NCBI GenBank assembly: GCA_017476785.1
Contig: JAFUZD010000120.1
Coordinates: 1-37,083, forward strand
Direction of reading: 5' to 3'
Source of the DNA: Prevotella sp.
GTDB lineage: Bacteria > Bacteroidota > Bacteroidia > Bacteroidales > Bacteroidaceae
DNA: 37,083 bases
The notes under the pieces were generated by a model. It saw only the letters and a program-made list of their open reading frames with translations, did not search any database and was not told where the DNA came from. Both the position numbers and the translations under genes were made by a program. Every line of letters begins with the position of its first letter. Within the stretch, counting starts at the first letter, position 1. Below are positions 7,103 to 14,751 of this stretch, piece after piece.

Positions 7103-9508
7103 CTAAAAGAGCTGCCCTATCTGGCTAACGGCGGCCGAGACGAGCCAAGCAACGGCCGTGGTATAGAGTGCGGCAAACAATGCCCAGCGCCACGACCCTG
7201 TCTCGTTCTTGATAGCCACGATGGTCGCAATGCAGGGGAAGTAAAGCAAGATGAACAGCAGATAGCAATAGGCCACGAGCGGAGTGATGCCTTCGGCCGC
7301 CATCAGCTGGTGCAGACGGCTGTACTTCTCGCTGTCATCGCTGAACGAGTCATCGTCGCCAAACGAGTCGTCACCGCTATACAGCACCCCCATCGTCGAA
7401 GCCACAATCTCCTTAGCCCCCACGCCCGCTATCAGACTGACATCCAGTTTCCAGTTGAAGCCCTGCGGGAGGAATACCGGCTCAATGGCCTTGCCCACAC
7501 GGCCAATGTAGCTCTGCTCCTGCTGTTGCTGCTGCGACAGCTGGTCGTCGTGCGGGAAATACTCGAGTGCCCAGACGATGACGGAAGCCACGAGAATGAT
7601 GCCACCCATCTTCTTCAGGTATTCCTTTCCTTTCTCCCACGTATGGCGGCCGATGGCCTTAGCCGTAGGCCAGCGATAGGGCGGCAGTTCCATCACGAAG
7701 GGGGTGTCCTCGCCCCGTATCACCAGCGACGAGAACAGCTTGCTCACTATCACGGCGATGAGGATGCCCACCACATAGAGCGAGATCATTACCAGTGACC
7801 GCTGCTGTGCGGCAAAGAACGTACCCACTATCATTATATAAATAGGTAAGCGAGCCGAGCAACTCATAAACGGCAGGATGAGCATCGTGATGAGCCGTGA
7901 GCGCCGACTCTCTATGGTGCGTGTAGCCATCACGGCCGGCACGTTGCAGCCAAATCCCATTATCAGCGGGATGAACGACTTGCCGTGCAGCCCCATCTTG
8001 TGCATCAGCTTGTCCATAATGAAAGCGGCCCGCGCCATATAGCCCGAGTCTTCCATCAGCGAGATGAAGAAATAGAGTATCAGTATCTGCGGCAGAAACA
8101 CGATGACAGCCCCCACACCACCGATAACGCCGTCGACCAGCATCGACCGAAGTGGGCCGGCGGGCAGCGCAGCTCCCACCTTCTCGCCTATCCACGCCAC
8201 TCCCGCTTCAATCCAGTCCATCGGGTACTGGCCGAGCGAGAAGGTCATCTCGAACATCAGGTAGAGCAACAGGAAGAAGATGGGGAACCCCAGATAGCGG
8301 TGCGACAGCACATTGTCGATGAGATGGGTAGTGCGGTAGGTGTCCTGCACGTTGCCTTCGGCAAATCCCGCCTCTTTCAGTGCGCCGTGTATGAAGCCGT
8401 ACTTGGCATCCATAATGGCCGTCTCGCTGTCGGTGTTGGTCTCCTCCATCACGCGGTGGGCAGCGATGTCACGTGCCTCCACCACCTCGTCGGCGTTGGG
8501 CAGTGTTGCCACAAAGTGCTCCACGTCACTGTCGTTCTCCAGCAGCTTAATGGCCAGATAGCGTGTGGAGAACCGCTGGCGAATGCCCTCATCGTCGCGC
8601 AGATGGCTTTGGATGTGGGCTATACCGTTTTCTATCTCGTGGCCGTAGTTGATGTGGATGTGGCGCTCGGTGGGGTTGATGTCTTCGTAGACCGAGATGA
8701 CCGTGCTGAACAGGTCGCCCACTCCCCAGCCGCTTTTGAACGAAGTGGGCACCATCGGTGCGCCAAAGAGCGTGCCCAGCGTCTCGATGTCCAGCCGGTC
8801 GCCGCGCTTCTCAAACTCGTCGTACATATTCAGGGCGCACACCATTCGGATATTCATATCCACCAGCTGCGTGGTCAGATAGAGGTTGCGCTCTATGTTC
8901 GAGGCATCGATCACGTTGATGACGATGTCGGGCGTCTGCTCTATCAGGTGACGCCGCACGTAGAGCTCCTCGGGACTGTAAGCCGAGAGCGAGTAAGTGC
9001 CGGGCAAGTCTATCAGGTTGAACTCATAGCCGCCATACGAGGCGTGCGCCTCCGAGGCATCAACCGTCACGCCGCTGTAGTTGCCCACCCGCCCGTGAGC
9101 ACCCGACGCATAGTTGAAGAACGACGTCTTACCGCAGTTAGGGTTGCCGATGAGAGCCACGTTGATGGTATTGGCGGCCCCTGCAAAAGCACCGGTTCCC
9201 TGCGGCTGGCCGTCGGCCGACGGTCTGCTTTCGCCCACGACCACATCCACAGGCGTCCCATCCCCATTTATGGTGATGTCACTGTCTGCACTGACCACCT
9301 CTATCAAGTCGGCTTCGTCGTGCCTCAGCGACACTTCGTAGCCCATCAGCTTGTACTTCACGGGATCTTGCAGCGGAGCATTCAGCAACGACTCCACCAC
9401 CTTTCCTTTTATAAATCCCATTTCAATGATGCGCTTGCGGAAGCCTCCGTGGCCCATCACCTTTGCTATTACTGCTTTCTCGCCGGTTTTCAGTTCAGAT
9501 AGTCTCAT
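7103..9508 (-). CDS. feoB: Ferrous iron transporter, FeoA-FeoB fusion
   Basis: Inner-membrane Fe(II) uptake protein. It carries an N-terminal FeoA (SH3-like) domain (about residues 1-74), a linker, the cytosolic GTPase domain and the C-terminal membrane domain with two Gate segments. Counting from the ATG used here, GTPase motifs are visible: G1 GNPNCGKT (121-128), G2 VTVD (147-150), G3 DLPG (167-170) and G4 NMYD (227-230). FIPLIMGFGCNVPAVMATR and GVGAKEIVASTMG mark the Gate/Cys regions. The fusion is common in Bacteroidales. An in-frame TTG at 9520 would add four residues, but that codon is part of the promoter -7 box, so I chose the ATG at 9508 (801 residues). The gene is divergent from a putative metal-linked TonB receptor operon. 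Confidence 0.95.
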   Translation of the reverse strand: MRLSELKTGEKAVIAKVMGHGGFRKRIIEMGFIKGKVVESLLNAPLQDPVKYKLMGYEVSLRHDEADLIEVVSADSDITINGDGTPVDVVVGESRPSADGQPQGTGAFAGAANTINVALIGNPNCGKTSFFNYASGAHGRVGNYSGVTVDASEAHASYGGYEFNLIDLPGTYSLSAYSPEELYVRRHLIEQTPDIVINVIDASNIERNLYLTTQLVDMNIRMVCALNMYDEFEKRGDRLDIETLGTLFGAPMVPTSFKSGWGVGDLFSTVISVYEDINPTERHIHINYGHEIENGIAHIQSHLRDDEGIRQRFSTRYLAIKLLENDSDVEHFVATLPNADEVVEARDIAAHRVMEETNTDSETAIMDAKYGFIHGALKEAGFAEGNVQDTYRTTHLIDNVLSHRYLGFPIFFLLLYLMFEMTFSLGQYPMDWIEAGVAWIGEKVGAALPAGPLRSMLVDGVIGGVGAVIVFLPQILILYFFISLMEDSGYMARAAFIMDKLMHKMGLHGKSFIPLIMGFGCNVPAVMATRTIESRRSRLITMLILPFMSCSARLPIYIMIVGTFFAAQQRSLVMISLYVVGILIAVIVSKLFSSLVIRGEDTPFVMELPPYRWPTAKAIGRHTWEKGKEYLKKMGGIILVASVIVWALEYFPHDDQLSQQQQQEQSYIGRVGKAIEPVFLPQGFNWKLDVSLIAGVGAKEIVASTMGVLYSGDDSFGDDDSFSDDSEKYSRLHQLMAAEGITPLVAYCYLLFILLYFPCIATIVAIKNETGSWRWALFAALYTTAVAWLVSAAVSQIGQLF

Positions 9509-9517
9509 ATTCGTTGA

Positions 9518-9548
9518 CAAAATTACGGATAATCCGCCTATCGGCCAA
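9518..9548 (-). promoter_or_regulatory. Promoter of feoAB; decides the start codon
   Basis: On the minus strand a -33 TTG (9548-9546), an exact 20-nt spacer and a -7 TAATTTTG (9525-9518) form a full Bacteroidota promoter. The end of the -7 box is 9 nt before the ATG at 9508, so the mRNA leader would be only about 4-6 nt. The TTG at 9520-9518 cannot be the start because it lies upstream of the transcription start. Confidence 0.75.
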
Positions 9549-9603
9549 TACTAAGAAATGGTGATTTGTGAGCCGCGGCCGATGCCGTTTCAGAATTATT
9601 GTG

Positions 9604-9611
9604 TACCTTTG
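9604..9611 (+). promoter_or_regulatory. Bacteroidota -7 box for the Cys/His-rich protein and TonB receptor
   Basis: TACCTTTG lies 23 nt before the ATG at 9635. No clear -33 TTG is at the expected distance. It is divergent from the feoAB promoter, with about 55 nt between them, room for a shared operator, although I see no obvious Fur-like palindrome. Confidence 0.6.
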
Positions 9612-9634
9612 CAGCACTTGTCATTTAAGAAACA

Positions 9635-9985
9635 ATGAAGCTGCAGACCAAGCGACATATCAGTTCCATTTTGCTGTTGGCCGTGTTCGTGCCAATGCTG
9701 ATAGGGTCGTCGCTGCACCTCCACAGGGCAGAGGCATCGGTCGCCGACAGCTGCACCGAATGCGTGCATCATACCCCCCACGCCGGTCACTTCGGCACTT
9801 CCACTCCTACGATTCACGCCTGCGTCCTCTGCCAGTTCCTACAATACGACTATCTGGCTGCACCCCTGTTGCTGGCGGCCGCAAGCGTTGCCCTCAGCAC
9901 CATTTGCCCTGCCACCCGCTCCCGTCGGAATGTGGGCAGGACGTATGACAGCCATCCGCTACGGGCTCCCCCGGCTTTTCATTAA
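9635..9985 (+). CDS. Small secreted Cys/His-rich protein next to a TonB receptor
   Basis: A 116-residue protein with a hydrophobic N-terminal signal or anchor (about 11-25) and a second hydrophobic stretch (about 72-92). Between them is a dense metal-ligand-like region: HLH (28-30), CTECVHH (40-46), H49, H52, H61, C63 and C66 (HACVLC). The paired C-x2-C motifs with flanking His suggest binding of a soft or transition metal in the periplasm or at the membrane, resembling DUF2946-like small proteins. That assignment is inference. The C-terminus is Arg/Pro-rich. It has its own -7 box and is followed 106 nt later by a TonB receptor with metal-receptor features, so the two probably act together. 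Small proteins of this kind upstream of TonB receptors recur in Bacteroidales. Confidence 0.75.
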   Translation: MKLQTKRHISSILLLAVFVPMLIGSSLHLHRAEASVADSCTECVHHTPHAGHFGTSTPTIHACVLCQFLQYDYLAAPLLLAAASVALSTICPATRSRRNVGRTYDSHPLRAPPAFH

Positions 9986-10005
9986 GTCCGTTGATTGGTT
10001 TCAGT

Positions 10006-10045
10006 TGCGCACAGCGTGTCCCAGAGTATAGGGACAGGTTGCGCA
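10006..10045 (+). other. Two-tier hairpin in the leader of the TonB receptor
   Basis: Outer arms TGCGCA (10006-10011 and 10040-10045) and inner arms TGTCCC/GGGACA (10017-10022 and 10031-10036) can pair, separated by a 5/3-nt internal loop, with an 8-nt apical loop. It is in the 106-nt gap between the Cys/His-rich gene and the receptor. A short pyrimidine-rich tract follows but no strong U-run, so it may be an RNA-stability or attenuating element. Function is not shown. Confidence 0.4.
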
Positions 10046-10091
10046 TCTTTATCTGCTTCATCATTTCAGTCATTACAATCATCCAAAGACA

Positions 10092-12236
10092 ATGAAAAGA
10101 ACACTTATCATCCTTATCGGCTGCTGTCTGACGCTAACGGCAGCCGCCCAGCATACGGCCGACTCAGTGCAACGCCACTTGAACCTGAACGAGGTAGTGG
10201 TGACAGGACTGACCGGCACCACCCGCCTGCGCCAGTCGCCCGCGCCGGTCACCGTGGTCAGCAGTGCACAGCTACAGCAGAACGCCTCGACCAACATCAT
10301 CGATGCGCTGGCCCACCAGCCCGGCATCTCGCAAGTGACCACCGGCAGCGGCATCTCCAAGCCTGTCATCCGCGGACTGGGCTTCAACCGCGTCGTTGTC
10401 GTCGACGACGGCATCCGACAGGAAGGACAGCAATGGGGCGACGAGCACGGCATCGAGATTGATGCACAGCGCATCCACTCCGTAGAGATTCTGAAAGGAC
10501 CGGCCAGTCTGATGTATGGCAGCGACGCGATGGCGGGCGTGCTCATAATGCACGATGCACCGTCACCGCTCGACGGCATCCTGCGGGCTGACATCGGCGC
10601 CGAATACCAGACCAACAATGGGCTCATTGGCTACACAGCCCACCTCGGAGCCAACCACGGCGGACTGGTATGGGACGCGCGGTGGAGCCAGAAGACCACT
10701 CACGCCTATACCAACAAGCGCGACGGCTACGTCTACGGCTCGCAGTTCCGCGAGCGGGCGGCCAGCGGAATGCTGGGACTGACACGCCGCTGGGGCCACT
10801 CGCACCTGAAGCTGTCTTTCTACCAGCAGACACCGGGCATCGTCGAGGGCGAGCGCGACGAGGAGACCGGTGCCTTCGTCAAGCCCATCATCATCAATGG
10901 TGAGCCCGACGAGGCCATAGCCACCAACCGCGACTTCCACTCCTACGGGCATCCGCTGCCCTATCAGCAGATACGCCACTATAAGGCCGTCAGCGACAAT
11001 GCCGTCCGCATCGGCGACGGAATGCTGAAGGCCATCGTCGGCGTCCAGCAGAACCGACGGCAGGAGTACGAGGCCGAAGGGCTGGAACTGGACTTCCGAC
11101 TGACCACACTGAACTACAACGTGCACTACATTATGCCCGGAGGCCACCACTGGAAGTATGCTACCGGACTGAGCGGAATGGTGCAGCACTCTGAGAACCT
11201 CGGCGACGAGTTCCTCATCCCGGCTTACCGGCTGGCCGACATCGGCTTCTTTGCCTCGGCCACCCACAGCGACGGACCACTGACGCTGAGCGGTGGTGCC
11301 CGCATTGACTACCGCCGCCTGCACAGCGATGGCAACGAGCAGCGAGAGGACGAGCGGGCGGCAGCAGTGTTCACACGCCACTTCACCGGACTGACATTCA
11401 GCGCAGGTGCCATCTACAACGTATGCCGCCACCTGAACATACGCCTGAACCTGTCGCGCGGCTTCCGTGCACCCAACATCAGCGAACTGGGCTCCGACGG
11501 CATTCACGAAGGCACCTTCCACTACGAGCGGGGCAATGCTCGGCTGCGCCCGGAGTTCAGCTGGCAGGCCGATGCGGGCATCGACTATTCGTCGGAGCAC
11601 TTCTCAGCCCAGTTGGCACTCTTCTGCAACCACATCGAGAACTATGTCTTCCTGATAGGAACAGGCAACGTCATTGCCAGCCAGCCGGGCGAGGCGGCGA
11701 CGGCCGAGTATCGCTACACACAAGGGACGGCACGCCTGTGGGGCGGCGAGCTGATGCTCGACCTGCACCCCGTCGAGGCACTCCACTTTGAGAACACATT
11801 TGCAATGGTCAATGCCGTACAGCTGCACCAGCCACGCGAGACGCGCTACCTACCGATGACGCCTGCACCGCGCTGGACCTCCAGCCTGCGCCATACGCTC
11901 ATCGGCCACACGCGCCACCTCCAGCACGCCTATGTATCGGCCGGCATCGAGTGTTACCTGCGCCAGAATCACTACTATGCAGCCGACGGCAGCGAGACGG
12001 CCACACCGTCGTACACGCTGGTCAACGCGGCCGCCGGTACAGACATCGTGCACCGTGGCCGTCGGTTGCTCACCGTCACACTGGCTGTCAACAACCTGAC
12101 CAACAGGGCCTATCAGAGTCACTTGAGCCGACTGAAGTATGCGCCCGTGCATCCGCTGACGGGCTATCGCGGCGTCTGCAACATCGGGCGCAACGTCAGC
12201 ATCAAGCTGGCCATCCCGCTGGAGGTCGAGATGTAA
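10092..12236 (+). CDS. TonB-dependent outer-membrane receptor, probable metal or metal-chelate uptake
   Basis: A 714-residue outer-membrane transporter. A signal peptide (MKRTLIILIGCCLTLTAAAQ, 1-20) is followed by a TonB-box-like LNEVVVTG (32-39), a plug domain (about 45-155, with IRGLGFNRVVVVDDGIRQEG and VEILKGPASLMYGSDAMAGV) and a beta-barrel (about 170-714) with the conserved LSRGFRAPNISELG segment. It lacks the N-terminal carboxypeptidase-like extension of SusC proteins and has no SusD partner, so it is not a glycan importer. The QQWGDEHG motif after the plug's DDGIRQ resembles zinc/copper/haem-type receptors. The neighbouring Cys/His-rich protein and divergent feoAB support a metal role. 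The substrate is not determinable from sequence. A strong bidirectional terminator follows. Confidence 0.88.
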   Translation: MKRTLIILIGCCLTLTAAAQHTADSVQRHLNLNEVVVTGLTGTTRLRQSPAPVTVVSSAQLQQNASTNIIDALAHQPGISQVTTGSGISKPVIRGLGFNRVVVVDDGIRQEGQQWGDEHGIEIDAQRIHSVEILKGPASLMYGSDAMAGVLIMHDAPSPLDGILRADIGAEYQTNNGLIGYTAHLGANHGGLVWDARWSQKTTHAYTNKRDGYVYGSQFRERAASGMLGLTRRWGHSHLKLSFYQQTPGIVEGERDEETGAFVKPIIINGEPDEAIATNRDFHSYGHPLPYQQIRHYKAVSDNAVRIGDGMLKAIVGVQQNRRQEYEAEGLELDFRLTTLNYNVHYIMPGGHHWKYATGLSGMVQHSENLGDEFLIPAYRLADIGFFASATHSDGPLTLSGGARIDYRRLHSDGNEQREDERAAAVFTRHFTGLTFSAGAIYNVCRHLNIRLNLSRGFRAPNISELGSDGIHEGTFHYERGNARLRPEFSWQADAGIDYSSEHFSAQLALFCNHIENYVFLIGTGNVIASQPGEAATAEYRYTQGTARLWGGELMLDLHPVEALHFENTFAMVNAVQLHQPRETRYLPMTPAPRWTSSLRHTLIGHTRHLQHAYVSAGIECYLRQNHYYAADGSETATPSYTLVNAAAGTDIVHRGRRLLTVTLAVNNLTNRAYQSHLSRLKYAPVHPLTGYRGVCNIGRNVSIKLAIPLEVEM

Positions 12237-12264
12237 AGGATGCGAGCAGCCACAGCAACCACGC

Positions 12265-12299
12265 AAGAGCCCCTTCCGAGTGAATCGGAAGGGGCTCTT
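12265..12299. terminator. Bidirectional Rho-independent terminator
   Basis: A perfect 14-bp inverted repeat (12265-12278 with 12286-12299, core GAGCCCCTTCC) has a 7-nt loop and A/T flanks on both sides. It separates the convergent TonB receptor (plus) and GH3 (minus) genes. Confidence 0.9.
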
Positions 12300-12344
12300 T
12301 GAATAGGTATCTATTGTATTCGTTAGCCTGCGTATGGAGCAGCC

Positions 12345-14633
12345 TTACTCCACGGTCAGCTTCACCGACTTCACGTCGCGGCTGTTAGGACCCGTCATCA
12401 GCTGGAACTCGCCGGGCTCGAGCACCCATTGCAGGTTGTAGTTGTAGAAACTGAGCAGGTCGGGCGTGATGTCGAAGGTTACTTTCTGCGACTCACCCGC
12501 CTTCAGATGGATGCGGCGGAATCCCTTCAGCTCCTTCACTGGCCGCGAGAGCGAGGCTATCACGTCGTGAATGTAGAGCTGCACCACCTCGTCGGCCTCG
12601 CGCTGCCCCGTATTGGTCACCGTCACGGCCACCTGAACCCGGCCGTCGCGCTTCATCGTGGCCGAGCTGATGGTCGGTTCACTGTAACTGAACGTGGTGT
12701 ACGACAGGCCATAGCCGAAGGGATAGAGCGGGTCGTTGCGCACGTCAAGATAGTTGCTGGTGTACTTGGCAAACTTGGTCATCCCGTCGGGAAGCGGCCG
12801 CCCCGTGGGCAGATGGTTATAGTAGAGGGGCACCTGTCCCGTAGCCTGCGGCATCGTCATCGTCAGGCGTCCCGTGGGCACTTTGTCTCCAAAGAGCACG
12901 TCGCAGATGGCATCGGCAGCCTCAGAGCCTCCAAACCACACGTTGAGGATGGCATCCACGTGCTGCTGTTCCCACGTAAGCACCGTAGGACGGCCGGAGA
13001 AGTGGAGCAGCACGACGGGCTTGCCCAGCTGCACCAGTTCGCTGAGCAGCTCGGCCTGCACGTCGGGCATCGTCAGGTCGGTGCGACTGGCGCACTCGCC
13101 GCTGAAGTCGGCACACTCGCCCATCGCACACACGATGACATCGGACTCACGGGCAATGCGCAAGGCCTCAGCCTTCAGCTGCCCGTCGTCGCCGCGCGGC
13201 ATCGTCTTTCCAAACTCGGCAGCGCGCTGCAACGCCTCGTCGCGCACCAGATTAGAGCCCTGCGCATAGAGCACCTCGGCCTGCGAGCCCACGGCACGCT
13301 GCATTGCCTCATACAGCGTGGAATAGCGCTCGGGCGTCATCGCCACGCACCACGTACCGGCCATATTGGCGCGGTCGTTGGCCAGCGGGCCGATGAGGGC
13401 TATCTTGCCCTGCTTCTTCAGCGGCAATACGGCCTCGCCGGCCGGCGAACCCGCACGGGAACCGTTCTTCAGCAGCACGAAGGTCTCAGCGGCAATGCGG
13501 CGCGCCTCGGCACGGTTCTCGGGCGTGAAGATGTCGCGCTGGCGGCGCGAGGCATCGCAGTATTTGTAAGGATCGGCAAAGAGCCCCAGCTTGTACTTGG
13601 CCTCCAGCACCCGCCGGCAGGCGGCATCGATGTCGGCCACGCTCACCAGTCCCTGCTCCACCGACTGCTCCAGCGTGCGGATAAAGCCTTCGGAACACAT
13701 ATCCATATCCGTGCCGGCGTGCAGAGCCTGTGCCGACGCGCTCTCGAGCGTGCCCACGCCGTGGGGAATCATCTCGCCGATAGAGCCGTAGTCGGTCACC
13801 ACGAACCCATCGTACTGCCACTCATCGCGCAGCAGGTCGTTCATCAGCCAGCGGTTGGCCGTGGCCGGGATGCCGTCGACGAGGTTGAACGACGACATAA
13901 ACGAGCCTGCGCCAGCCTCAGCCGCAGCCTTATAGGGAGGCAGATACTGGTTGTACATCCGCTGGCGGCTCATATCCACCGTGTTATAGTCGCGTCCGGC
14001 TTCCACGGCACCGTAGAGTGCGAAATGCTTGACGCAAGCCATTATCTGGTCGGCACGGGAGTAGTCGCCCTGATAGCCGCGCACCATTGCCGCCCCAATC
14101 AGGCTGCCGAGGAACGGGTCCTCGCCATTTCCCTCGCTGACGCGGCCCCAGCGCGCATCGAGCGCAATGTCGACCATCGGCGAGAACGTCCAGCAGATGC
14201 CGTCGGCCGAGGCTTCTTTCGCCGCAATGCGGGCACTCTGCTCAATGGCATCGAGGTCCCACGAGCACGAGAGTGCCAGCGGAATGGGGAAGATGGTCTC
14301 ATAACCGTGAATCACGTCCATACCGACGATGAGCGGAATGCCCAGTCGCGAGCGTTCTACGGCAATCTGCTGAAGGGCGCGAATCTTGTCGGCTCCCTTC
14401 AGGTTGAACACGCCGCCCATCTCGCCCGCAGCAATACGGCCGCTCACCTGCGTATCCTGCGCCTGACCGGTCGTGATGTCGCCGGCCACTTGCAGATTGA
14501 GCTGCCCTATCTTCTCGTGCAGCGTCATCTTGCCCATCAGCTCGTCGATGAACGGCTTCATCGGTTTGATGGGTTTCGCTTCTACTCCGACGGCCAGCAG
14601 CAGTGCGGCCATCATCATTGTCATCTTCTTCAT
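12345..14633 (-). CDS. Glycoside hydrolase family 3, BglX-like beta-glucosidase
   Basis: This enzyme releases terminal beta-linked glucose from oligosaccharides, probably in the periplasm. At 762 residues it is close in length to E. coli BglX. The signal peptide (about 1-19) has no lipobox Cys. The family layout is complete: a TIM barrel (about 25-330) with the KHFALYG loop (202-208) and the nucleophile in FVVTDYGSI (D281), then an alpha/beta sandwich containing FSGECASRTDLTMPD, and a C-terminal fibronectin-III-like domain starting near PLYPFGYGLSYT. It is the last gene of the GH3-GH3 unit, 118 nt after the other GH3, with no separate promoter seen. It probably finishes degradation of glycans imported by the adjacent SusC/D system. 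Exact linkage preference is not readable. Confidence 0.93.
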   Translation of the reverse strand: MKKMTMMMAALLLAVGVEAKPIKPMKPFIDELMGKMTLHEKIGQLNLQVAGDITTGQAQDTQVSGRIAAGEMGGVFNLKGADKIRALQQIAVERSRLGIPLIVGMDVIHGYETIFPIPLALSCSWDLDAIEQSARIAAKEASADGICWTFSPMVDIALDARWGRVSEGNGEDPFLGSLIGAAMVRGYQGDYSRADQIMACVKHFALYGAVEAGRDYNTVDMSRQRMYNQYLPPYKAAAEAGAGSFMSSFNLVDGIPATANRWLMNDLLRDEWQYDGFVVTDYGSIGEMIPHGVGTLESASAQALHAGTDMDMCSEGFIRTLEQSVEQGLVSVADIDAACRRVLEAKYKLGLFADPYKYCDASRRQRDIFTPENRAEARRIAAETFVLLKNGSRAGSPAGEAVLPLKKQGKIALIGPLANDRANMAGTWCVAMTPERYSTLYEAMQRAVGSQAEVLYAQGSNLVRDEALQRAAEFGKTMPRGDDGQLKAEALRIARESDVIVCAMGECADFSGECASRTDLTMPDVQAELLSELVQLGKPVVLLHFSGRPTVLTWEQQHVDAILNVWFGGSEAADAICDVLFGDKVPTGRLTMTMPQATGQVPLYYNHLPTGRPLPDGMTKFAKYTSNYLDVRNDPLYPFGYGLSYTTFSYSEPTISSATMKRDGRVQVAVTVTNTGQREADEVVQLYIHDVIASLSRPVKELKGFRRIHLKAGESQKVTFDITPDLLSFYNYNLQWVLEPGEFQLMTGPNSRDVKSVKLTVE

Positions 14634-14751
14634 AGTTGTATCTGGTTTTTAGTTTGACTCTTCTTTCCGGCTTTCGCCCTCGTTTTGACGGATAAAAGGA
14701 CGTATGCTCACGCACGCGCCCTTCGCCTAAAAAAACGAACTCTATTACTAA

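Noticed and set aside
9509-9520. TTG start giving a four-residue longer FeoAB
   Set aside because: The TTG is part of the -7 promoter box TAATTTTG, so it is not transcribed.
12429-14657. 742-codon open frame antisense to a GH3 gene; similar long antisense frames over the second GH3 (15154-16998), SusC (24966-26828), SGBP (21329-22765), FeoB (7985-9502) and DUF6377 (5138-6550) genes
   Set aside because: All lie exactly opposite well-supported genes, have no signal, domain or promoter, and reflect third-position codon bias that removes stops from the opposite strand.
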